From Nitrosomonas sp. (GTDB taxonomy: Bacteria; Pseudomonadota; Gammaproteobacteria; Burkholderiales; Nitrosomonadaceae), in NCBI GenBank assembly GCA_003514765.1, contig DOOY01000025.1:1-6883 (forward strand): a stretch of 6,883 bases of DNA, in the 5' to 3' direction. Position 1 is the stretch's first letter. Every line of letters starts with the position of its first letter. The notes below the pieces were generated by a model that was not told where the DNA came from, searched no databases, and saw only the letters and a list, made by a program, of their open reading frames with translations. The position numbers and the translations under genes were made by a program. Positions 1 through 5,178 of this stretch are shown piece after piece.

Positions 1-75
<75 letters not shown>

Positions 76-110
76 TCGACAATCTACATGTGCCTGCTAA
101 AAAGTTGGCT

Positions 111-139
111 ATTATAGTTGCTTGCGATGGAGTGGGCAA
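111..139 (-). promoter_or_regulatory. Probable sigma-70 promoter of the tRNA-Thr gene
   Basis: On the minus strand there is a perfect -10 hexamer TATAAT (plus-strand 111-116). It is preceded after a 17-nt spacer by TTGCCC (134-139), which matches the -35 consensus at four of six positions. Transcription would start near base 104, about 29 nt before the mature tRNA 5' end, a normal length for a tRNA leader removed by RNase P. The position and the spacer length make this the best-supported promoter in the window. It is inferred from sequence only. Confidence 0.65.
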
Positions 140-321
140 ATCGTTGATTTACTTTTATAGAGTTCACGTTTTAGCGATGCAATAATTCCCTTTGAATGAT
201 TATTTGTTCCTGTATTTGGAAATATTGTGCATTTCTGATCCATTTTGTTTTATGTTGAACCTGTCGGAGAAGCTTTAAAGTTGCATTATGACCTTCTGGA
301 CGTTTTAACTTTCTAAGGGTG

Positions 322-350
322 TTGTTAAGTTCGGTTAATTTCGTTAAAAA
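322..350 (+). promoter_or_regulatory. Candidate promoter for aroQ (weak)
   Basis: TTGTTA (322-327) and TAAAAA (345-350) each match a sigma-70 hexamer at four of six positions and are 17 nt apart. This would give a 5' leader of roughly 28 nt before the aroQ ATG. The region is so A/T-rich that such pairs can arise by chance. Another weak pair, TTGCAT (281-286) with TTTAAC (304-309), is also possible. Confidence 0.28.
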
Positions 351-385
351 CTGTACTTTAGAGCAACAAAATGCAATAATCTGTC

Positions 386-844
386 ATGAGTACGGAAAAT
401 ATAGGCGCGAAAAATATTCTGGTTATTCATGGACCCAATTTAAATCTTCTCGGAATGCGCGAACCGGAGATATATGGTCATGAAAGTTTGCAGGATATTA
501 ACAGAGAATTAAGTCAACTTGCGAATAAAGTTCAGGCTAATGTTGCTTTTTTTCAAAACAATGCGGAATCTGCGCTGGTTGACAGGATTCAGCAGGCCAT
601 GACTGATGGTACCGATTTTATTATTATCAATCCGGCGGCTTATACACATACCAGCGTTGCAATGCGTGATGCATTGGCAGCGGTTCGATTACCTTTTATT
701 GAAGTCCATTTGTCGAATATTTTTTCTCGTGAAGCTTTTCGTCATCATTCCTATTTTTCAGATATGGCTGTTGGTGTGATTAGTGGCCTGGGTGCAAAAA
801 GTTATGGGTTAGCGCTGGAATACGCCTTAACGGTTCGTCGTTAA
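386..844 (+). CDS. aroQ: Type II 3-dehydroquinate dehydratase
   Basis: This cytoplasmic enzyme of the shikimate pathway dehydrates 3-dehydroquinate to 3-dehydroshikimate, the third step toward aromatic amino acids; the family usually forms dodecamers. The 152-residue protein matches the usual 145-150 residues and covers the whole fold. The first motif, [17 protein letters not shown] (residues 15-31), carries the flexible lid with the catalytic Arg25 and Tyr30. The second, [17 protein letters not shown] (81-97), holds Asn82 and His88 of the substrate pocket. The third, [18 protein letters not shown] (105-122), holds His108 and Arg115. The start at 386 adds about eight residues (STENIGAK) before the first strand compared with the E. 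coli-type N-terminus. It has no good Shine-Dalgarno sequence, but no other ATG, GTG or TTG lies before the conserved core. aroQ next to accB and accC is a common proteobacterial arrangement. The 301-bp gap to accB suggests separate transcription. Confidence 0.97.
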   Translation: MSTENIGAKNILVIHGPNLNLLGMREPEIYGHESLQDINRELSQLANKVQANVAFFQNNAESALVDRIQQAMTDGTDFIIINPAAYTHTSVAMRDALAAVRLPFIEVHLSNIFSREAFRHHSYFSDMAVGVISGLGAKSYGLALEYALTVRR

Positions 845-880
845 TAATCATAATCAATATGATTTTACATATTTTTTTTG

Positions 881-907
881 CCATCATAAAAAAATGGTGG
901 ACGTTTT
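881..907 (+). terminator. Possible weak terminator downstream of aroQ
   Basis: CCATCAT (881-887) and ATGGTGG (894-900) form a 7-bp stem with one G-T wobble, closing a loop of six A residues. ACGTTTTA follows, so the T-run is short (904-907) and offset by three bases. A long T-run (872-879) precedes the stem. The location 37 nt after the aroQ stop suits a terminator, but the weak tail makes efficient Rho-independent termination doubtful. Confidence 0.4.
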
Positions 908-1060
908 ATCTATGTATGTTTCGAGAGTATATTGCAATGTTAAAAGCTTCGTTTCGATTGGTGTCTGTTTGCTAACAAATGCCAGCAGGTTGTTCGAAAA
1001 TTTTGATTGCATTTACGGCATACAGCTTTTTCACAGCAGGGCAGTCTATTCTTGGAAAAC

Positions 1061-1076
1061 TTCCTGAAAACAGGAA
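1061..1076 (+). repeat. Perfect inverted repeat in the accB leader
   Basis: TTCCTG (1061-1066) and CAGGAA (1071-1076) are exact complements separated by AAAA, giving a 6-bp stem with a tetraloop. No T-run follows, so it is not a Rho-independent terminator. It could be an RNA hairpin or a small operator site. It also contains the TGA that closes the upstream reading frame. No regulator can be named from this sequence. Confidence 0.45.
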
Positions 1077-1103
1077 ATGTATATTGGTAGTTATCTTTTT
1101 GAA

Positions 1104-1128
1104 ATGATCCCAGATTGGTTGGGATTAT
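1104..1128 (+). promoter_or_regulatory. Hairpin just upstream of the accB ribosome-binding site
   Basis: ATGATCCCA (1104-1112) pairs with TGGGATTAT (1120-1128) over nine positions, including one G-T wobble, with a 7-nt loop. The stem ends only five bases before the Shine-Dalgarno sequence at 1134. It could affect ribosome access to accB or mRNA stability, but that role is an inference from position. A chance hairpin is not excluded. Confidence 0.4.
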
Positions 1129-1133
1129 GTTGC

Positions 1134-1138
1134 GAGGG
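1134..1138 (+). promoter_or_regulatory. Ribosome-binding site that decides the accB start
   Basis: GAGGG lies 7 nt before the ATG at 1146, which is ideal spacing. The upstream in-frame ATG at 1077 has no separate Shine-Dalgarno sequence at a usable distance. From 1146 the protein begins [18 protein letters not shown], the standard AccB N-terminus. Both facts support 1146 over 1077. Confidence 0.85.
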
Positions 1139-1145
1139 ATTTGAT

Positions 1146-1631
1146 ATGGATTTAAGAAAGCTTAAAAAACTAATTGAGCTGGTTGAAGAGTCCGGCATTG
1201 CTGAATTAGAGATTACTGAAGGAGAAGAGAAGGTCCGCATCAGTAAATCAGGCGCTTCGGTGCCCGGCTATGCTTGGATGCCGCCCATGCCGCAAGGCAT
1301 GGCTCCATACCCTCAAGGGCAATCTCAATCAATGCCAGATGCGATGTCCAACGATTCGAAAGCATCTGACCTTGATGCAAAAAAAGATACGCCGGAAGGA
1401 CACTTGGTCAAGTCGCCTATGGTTGGTACTTTTTATCGTTCATCATCGCCTGGATCCAGTCCTTTTGTCGATGTCGGCCAGACTGTGAAAGTGGGTGACA
1501 CCTTATGCATCATTGAGGCCATGAAGCTGCTCAATGAGATCGAAGCCGATAAAAATGGTGTGATTAAGGCAATACTGGTAGAAAATGGCCAACCGGTTGA
1601 ATACGGTGAACATTTGTTTGTTATTCAATGA
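1146..1631 (+). CDS. accB: Biotin carboxyl carrier protein of acetyl-CoA carboxylase
   Basis: AccB carries the biotin that is carboxylated by AccC and then donates CO2 to acetyl-CoA at the AccA-AccD carboxyltransferase, making malonyl-CoA for fatty acid synthesis in the cytoplasm. The 161-residue protein is close to the E. coli length of 156. Residues 1-34 are the conserved N-terminal segment that in E. coli contacts AccC and takes part in autoregulation. Residues about 38-84 are a flexible linker, here rich in Met, Pro and Gln rather than the common Ala/Pro repeats. Residues 86-161 are the biotinyl domain. Lys127 in [10 protein letters not shown] is the lysine biotinylated by BirA (codon at 1524-1526). 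The thumb loop typical of bacterial AccB is present around residues 98-107 ([10 protein letters not shown]). The gene lies directly before accC and is probably cotranscribed with it. Confidence 0.97.
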   Translation: MDLRKLKKLIELVEESGIAELEITEGEEKVRISKSGASVPGYAWMPPMPQGMAPYPQGQSQSMPDAMSNDSKASDLDAKKDTPEGHLVKSPMVGTFYRSSSPGSSPFVDVGQTVKVGDTLCIIEAMKLLNEIEADKNGVIKAILVENGQPVEYGEHLFVIQ

Positions 1632-1647
1632 TGCATTAAAAGGCAGT

Positions 1648-1722
1648 GTGAAAGTCTATATCGATAAAGGCTTTGTATATAGCCTGCTTGATGGTTTTGA
1701 TGGCCAAGTTTATCTCTTGTGA
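1648..1722 (+). CDS. Possible 24-codon small ORF between accB and accC
   Basis: A GTG at 1648 opens a 24-codon frame (beginning MKVYIDKGFVYSLL if GTG is read as Met) that ends at TGA 1720-1722. AAAAGG at 1638-1643 is a plausible but close Shine-Dalgarno sequence, 4 nt before the GTG. The TGA overlaps the accC ribosome-binding site (GTGAG, 1719-1723), and the frame is the same as that of accC. This geometry would suit a leader peptide whose translation couples to accC. I recognise no family, and a chance ORF of this size is quite possible. The 97-bp accB-accC gap is long for this gene pair, which is the main reason to record it. Confidence 0.22.
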   Translation: MKVYIDKGFVYSLLDGFDGQVYLL

Positions 1723-1728
1723 GTGTAT

Positions 1729-3087
1729 ATGTTTGAGAAAATTCTTATCGCAAATCGTGGTGAAATTGCCCTGCGTATCCAACGTGCATGCCGTGTCATG
1801 GGTATAAAAACAGTCGCAGTCTATTCAGAAGCGGATTCTGAAGCGAAATACGTCAAGTTGGCGGATGAATCGGTTTGCATTGGTCCTGCACCCGTTGCCC
1901 AGAGTTATTTAAACATACCTGCAATTATCAGCTCGGCTGAAGTAACGGATGCGGAAGCAATACACCCCGGTTACGGATTTCTTTCAGAAAATGCCGATTT
2001 TGCTGAGCGTGTAGAAAAAAGCGGTTTTGTTTTTATAGGGCCACGACCGGAAACGATTCGTTTGATGGGAGACAAGGTGAGTGCGAAAAACGCCATGAAA
2101 GCCGCCGGTGTGCCCTGTGTGCCGGGTTCTGATGGAGCGTTGCCAGAAGGTATTGATGCAATAAGAAAAATAGTTAAGGCAATTGGTTACCCAATCATAA
2201 TCAAAGCCGCAGGTGGAGGTGGTGGACGCGGCATGCGCGTCGTGCATACAGAAGCCGCTCTGCCCAATGCCGTTATTATGACGCGTAATGAGGCGCAAGC
2301 GGCTTTTGGCAACCCAGTCGTTTATGCTGAAAAATATCTGGAAAATCCGCGTCATATTGAATTTCAATTGCTGATTGATGAGCATGGAAATGCCGTGCAT
2401 TTGGGTGAACGTGATTGTTCATTGCAACGGCGGCATCAAAAAATTCTGGAAGAAGCGCCTGCCCCCGGCATTTCTGAAGTACTGCGCAATAAAATAGGGG
2501 AGCGGTGTGCGGATGCTTGTCGTCGGATCAAATATCGTGGCGTGGGTACATTTGAATTTTTGTTCGAAAATAATGAATTTTATTTCATTGAAATGAATAC
2601 CCGATTGCAGGTGGAACACCCTGTGACTGAGTCAGTGACCGGCATTGATCTTGTGCAAGCCCAGATTAATGTGGCGGCCGGAAAGAAATTATCGTACCGG
2701 CAAAAAGATATCGTATTCAAGGGGCATGCAATCGAATGCCGCGTCAATGCTGAGGATGCTTATAAATTAACGCCATCAGCCGGCCGAATCACACAGTATC
2801 ATGCCCCGGGCGGTCCGGGTGTACGTGTGGATTCGCATGTATATCATAATTATATGGTGCCACCCTATTATGATTCGATGATTGGCAAAATCATCACCTA
2901 TGGCGATACGCGTGAGCAAGCCATTGCCCGTATGCGTATTGCGCTATCTGAAATGGTAGTACAAGGAATTAGAACCAATATTCCGCTGCATCTTGATTTG
3001 CTCTCGGATGCCACTTTTCTGAGCGGGCAATACTCGATCCATTATCTTGAACACAAACTTGCCTTACATAATCAGCAAGCAGTCTGA
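1729..3087 (+). CDS. accC: Biotin carboxylase subunit of acetyl-CoA carboxylase
   Basis: AccC uses ATP and bicarbonate to carboxylate the biotin on AccB, the first half-reaction of acetyl-CoA carboxylase. The 452-residue product is full length (E. coli AccC has 449). Residues 1 to about 113 are the N-terminal domain ([17 protein letters not shown]), about 114-325 the ATP-grasp domain, and about 333-442 the C-terminal domain. Key residues fall at the same numbers as in E. coli: Lys116, Lys159 before the glycine-rich loop GGGGGRGM (162-169), Glu276, Glu288, Asn290, Arg292, Glu296 (in NTRLQVEH) and Arg338. The ATG at 1729 is preferred because it gives the standard N-terminus and has GTGAG (1719-1723) 5 nt upstream. 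The GTG at 1723 overlaps that site. prmA follows after 24 bp, so the two are probably cotranscribed. Confidence 0.98.
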   Translation: MFEKILIANRGEIALRIQRACRVMGIKTVAVYSEADSEAKYVKLADESVCIGPAPVAQSYLNIPAIISSAEVTDAEAIHPGYGFLSENADFAERVEKSGFVFIGPRPETIRLMGDKVSAKNAMKAAGVPCVPGSDGALPEGIDAIRKIVKAIGYPIIIKAAGGGGGRGMRVVHTEAALPNAVIMTRNEAQAAFGNPVVYAEKYLENPRHIEFQLLIDEHGNAVHLGERDCSLQRRHQKILEEAPAPGISEVLRNKIGERCADACRRIKYRGVGTFEFLFENNEFYFIEMNTRLQVEHPVTESVTGIDLVQAQINVAAGKKLSYRQKDIVFKGHAIECRVNAEDAYKLTPSAGRITQYHAPGGPGVRVDSHVYHNYMVPPYYDSMIGKIITYGDTREQAIARMRIALSEMVVQGIRTNIPLHLDLLSDATFLSGQYSIHYLEHKLALHNQQAV

Positions 3088-3111
3088 TTCACTATTTGGC
3101 GGTAGCCGCGT

Positions 3112-4038
3112 ATGTCCTGGAAATCAATTATCATAAAAACGGATAATGCATCTGCAGATCGTTTGAGTGAAGCGCTGCTGGAGCATGGTGCCTTATCGGC
3201 GGATATACATGACGCTGAAGCAGGTACCGATGCGGAGCAACCGTTATACGGCGAACCCGGATTGCCTGCCGAACAGGTGTGGCAGAAAGCGGAAGTGACC
3301 GGACTTTTTGCTGATGATACAGATCTGAATGCTATTATGCAGTCTGTCAAAGCGGCGACTCAGTTATCGCAAATGCCGAGCTATCGAACGGAGACAGTTG
3401 AAGCACAGGACTGGGTGCGATTAACGCAATCACAGTTTAGCCCCATCCAGATTTCCGCTCGTTTATGGGTTGTACCCACATGGCATCAACCACCCGATTC
3501 GGCGGCGATAAATTTGATTCTTGATCCCGGCCTGGCATTTGGTACAGGCAGCCATCCAACGACGCAGCTATGCCTTGTCTGGCTCGATCAGCATTTAAAA
3601 CAGGGGGAAACGCTACTGGATTATGGTTGCGGTTCAGGTATTCTTGCTATAGCGGCTTTAAAGCTGGGCGCCGGTCATGTAGCCGGTATTGATATTGATC
3701 CGCATGCGGTCAACGCAAGCCAAGCAAATGCGCTGCTGAATGACTGTGATCAATCAAAACTATTTTTTTCGACACATTATCAGACTGGAAACAACCCGGA
3801 CGACAAGACCGGTGAGTCCGGGCAAGTCGATATTGTGATAGCAAACATTTTGTCCAATCCGCTGATCATGCTTGCTCCCATTCTTGTACAAGCAGTGCGC
3901 AAAGGGGGGCAGATTGTTTTGTCTGGTATTTTGCGGGCGCAGGCAAATGAAGTGAAAGCAGCATATCAAAAATGGTTTGACATGCAATCATCTCACGAAC
4001 AGGACGGCTGGGTACTATTGACCGGAATCAAGAAATAA
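3112..4038 (+). CDS. prmA: Ribosomal protein L11 methyltransferase
   Basis: PrmA transfers methyl groups from SAM to the N-terminal amine and lysine side chains of ribosomal protein L11. The 308-residue protein is slightly longer than E. coli PrmA (293). Residues 1 to about 80 match the N-terminal L11-recognition domain (MSWKSIIIKT and the ALLEHGALSADIHD segment). The family signature LDPGLAFGTGSHPTTQLCL lies at 137-155. The class I SAM-binding fold follows: motif I LDYGCGSGILAIAALKLGA (169-187), the acidic strand GIDIDPHAV (192-200), and IVIANILSNPL (241-251), equivalent to the catalytic-loop motif. The loop at about 218-238 is longer than in E. coli. The 24-bp spacing after accC implies the same operon, but the Shine-Dalgarno sequence is weak (GGCGG near 3098-3102). 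The stop is followed by a 121-bp spacer. Confidence 0.96.
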   Translation: MSWKSIIIKTDNASADRLSEALLEHGALSADIHDAEAGTDAEQPLYGEPGLPAEQVWQKAEVTGLFADDTDLNAIMQSVKAATQLSQMPSYRTETVEAQDWVRLTQSQFSPIQISARLWVVPTWHQPPDSAAINLILDPGLAFGTGSHPTTQLCLVWLDQHLKQGETLLDYGCGSGILAIAALKLGAGHVAGIDIDPHAVNASQANALLNDCDQSKLFFSTHYQTGNNPDDKTGESGQVDIVIANILSNPLIMLAPILVQAVRKGGQIVLSGILRAQANEVKAAYQKWFDMQSSHEQDGWVLLTGIKK

Positions 4039-4120
4039 ACGTCTGCGGTCTGCGCGTACCGGAACCAGTCTTTTTAAAAAGAAAAGACAGCAAAAATCAT
4101 CATTAAGCAATTTTAATCGC

Positions 4121-4153
4121 TATAATCTTTGTTTTCCCTGAGCTTATACGGAG
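4121..4153 (+). promoter_or_regulatory. Candidate promoter (-10) and RBS of the zinc-ribbon gene
   Basis: A perfect TATAAT at 4121-4126 lies in the prmA downstream spacer. Transcription would start near 4133, leaving a leader of about 27 nt. GGAG at 4150-4153 is a good Shine-Dalgarno sequence, 6 nt before the ATG at 4160. No recognisable -35 hexamer exists at 16-18 nt (the sequence there is near ATCATT or CATCAT), and there is no extended -10 TG. The promoter may therefore be weak or need an activator. Confidence 0.45.
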
Positions 4154-4159
4154 TAGCAG

Positions 4160-5062
4160 ATGGCGCTTGTGACATTATGTCCGAGTTGTGGAACTACTTA
4201 TAAAATCATTCCAGAGCAATTGCAAGCGCAGAGCGGCCTGGTGCAATGTGGAAAATGCCAGGTTATCTTTAACGGATTCGCTACTTTAATTACAATTGAC
4301 GAATCCGAGATTCAATATCAGTCGACGCCTGTTGAAAAAAAGCCGGCATCTGACACATCTGATGAAATCAAAGAAAGTGTCCATGTGCCGGATATTTCAT
4401 CACGCGAACCGCAGGCGGATGCGAATGCCGCTTTCCAGTCTGATCCTGTGCAGAATGAAGCTGCAAAACCGGTTGAGTCACCCGAGTCTGAGACGGGTAT
4501 GGCATCTGCCTGTTCACTGGTGCCCACAACGTATAATGCATCAAACAGCGATTTCTTGTCTGAAATATCTCAAAGATCACCTCAACACTGGGGCTGGAAA
4601 GTCGGCAATATTGCTTTATGCATTCTGCTGATAGGTCAGGTCATCCATGCGTATCGCGCAGATCTGGCAAATCTGGTGCCGCAATCCAGGCCATACCTGG
4701 AACAATATTGTCATATTCTGGGTTGTACAGTGCCGCGGCCGGGGAATGTTCAGCTATTAAGTATTGTTTCTTCAGATATGGCAGTAAGAGATCCTGAGAA
4801 TCAGCCGGAAGTAGCGACTTTAACTGCGGTTGTTCGTAACCATGCGTCTTTTGCGCAGGCATTGCCAGCTTTAAAATTATTTTTAACCGATATGCATAAT
4901 CAATTGCTCGCCAGTCGAATTTTTACCGCAGCCGATTATCTTGCCCAAGCGCAACAGCAAAAAACAGCCATTCAACCGAATCAAGAAATCATCATCCAGC
5001 TCTATCTGGATAATAGTCAGTTAAAGCCGACCGGCTATCAATTGGAATTATTATATTTGTAA
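4160..5062 (+). CDS. Zinc-ribbon and DUF3426 single-pass membrane protein of unknown function
   Basis: The 300-residue protein has three parts. Residues 5-40 form an MJ0042-type zinc ribbon with two CxxC pairs, Cys7/Cys10 and Cys30/Cys33 (LCPSCGTTYKI and VQCGKCQVIFNGF). Residues about 45-140 are a low-complexity acidic and polar linker rich in Ser, Glu, Asp and Pro. A hydrophobic segment at about 146-164 (WKVGNIALCILLIGQVIHAY) is a probable single transmembrane helix. Residues about 165-300 fit the DUF3426 domain, with the paired Cys184 and Cys189 and late beta-strand-like segments. The zinc ribbon is expected in the cytoplasm and the C-terminal domain in the periplasm. Genes of this type next to prmA are common in Betaproteobacteria, but I know of no established function. 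Its own -10 hexamer and good Shine-Dalgarno sequence suggest that it can be expressed apart from prmA. Confidence 0.88.
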   Translation: MALVTLCPSCGTTYKIIPEQLQAQSGLVQCGKCQVIFNGFATLITIDESEIQYQSTPVEKKPASDTSDEIKESVHVPDISSREPQADANAAFQSDPVQNEAAKPVESPESETGMASACSLVPTTYNASNSDFLSEISQRSPQHWGWKVGNIALCILLIGQVIHAYRADLANLVPQSRPYLEQYCHILGCTVPRPGNVQLLSIVSSDMAVRDPENQPEVATLTAVVRNHASFAQALPALKLFLTDMHNQLLASRIFTAADYLAQAQQQKTAIQPNQEIIIQLYLDNSQLKPTGYQLELLYL

Positions 5063-5135
5063 TTTTTTCATATGGTTATTGACAATTCAAAGAGGTCTGC
5101 CTGGATGGGTTCCGGTATGGTATTGGCTGGTAGGG

Positions 5136-5141
5136 TATAAT
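5136..5141 (+). promoter_or_regulatory. Candidate -10 element upstream of metH
   Basis: A perfect TATAAT lies 37 nt before the metH ATG, so the leader would be about 30 nt. The sequence where a -35 box should be (about 5112-5119) is CCGGTATG, which does not match the consensus. A perfect TTGACA exists at 5079-5084, but it is 51 nt upstream, too far to pair with this -10. The tract between them is unusually G-rich. An activator-dependent promoter is plausible but unproven. Confidence 0.42.
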
Positions 5142-5178
5142 AAATCGCTTTATATTAAATTCAAAAGCACTTAACGTA

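Larger units (their letters stand above)
76..385. other. Divergent intergenic region tRNA-Thr / aroQ
   Basis: This 310-bp AT-rich spacer lies between two divergently transcribed genes. Its left end carries the leftward tRNA promoter. Its right end carries a weak candidate promoter for aroQ. I see no convincing ORF, strong hairpin, tRNA or repeat in between (about 145-320). Confidence 0.6.
845..1145 (+). other. aroQ-accB spacer and accB 5' leader
   Basis: This 301-bp region precedes the accB-accC-prmA operon. From left to right it contains the possible aroQ terminator, a weak candidate promoter (TTTATC 905-910, 17 nt, TATATT 928-933), and a reading frame open from ATG 894 or 912 to a TGA at 1065-1067. 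It then has two hairpins (1061-1076 and 1104-1128) and the accB ribosome-binding site. If the candidate promoter is real, the leader is about 205 nt long. E. coli accBC is also known to have a long leader and to be autoregulated by AccB. Whether that regulation applies here cannot be read from the sequence. Confidence 0.5.

Noticed and set aside
1077..1145. In-frame 23-codon N-terminal extension of accB from ATG 1077
   Set aside because: The ATG abuts a perfect hairpin and has no spaced Shine-Dalgarno sequence. The extension has no AccB similarity, and the ATG at 1146 has GAGGG 7 nt upstream and gives the standard AccB N-terminus.
1723..1728. GTG start for accC two codons upstream of ATG 1729
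   Set aside because: The GTG overlaps the GTGAG Shine-Dalgarno sequence, and ATG 1729 gives the usual AccC N-terminus with catalytic residues at standard positions.
1984..2400. 138-codon open frame on the minus strand inside accC
   Set aside because: It lies wholly antisense to a well-conserved gene, and its product shows no recognisable motif. It is a shadow of accC codon usage.
3072..3350. 92-codon minus-strand frame over the accC end and prmA start
   Set aside because: Its Ser/Ala/Cys-rich product is typical of antisense reading of a coding region, and it has no family signature.
4068..4088. Rho-independent terminator after prmA
   Set aside because: The GTCTTTT/AAAAGAC stem is A/T-rich and is followed by GCAAAAATC rather than a T-run. 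On the minus strand there is no T-run either.
5046..5068. Rho-independent terminator at the end of the DUF3426 gene
   Set aside because: A T-run follows the stop codon, but the only stem available is five A-T pairs (AATTA/TAATT), too weak to terminate.
5063..5178. SAM- or SAH-type riboswitch upstream of metH
   Set aside because: Such riboswitches occur before metH in some Proteobacteria, but with the apparent -10 at 5136 the leader is only about 30 nt, and I see no matching conserved core or multi-stem fold.
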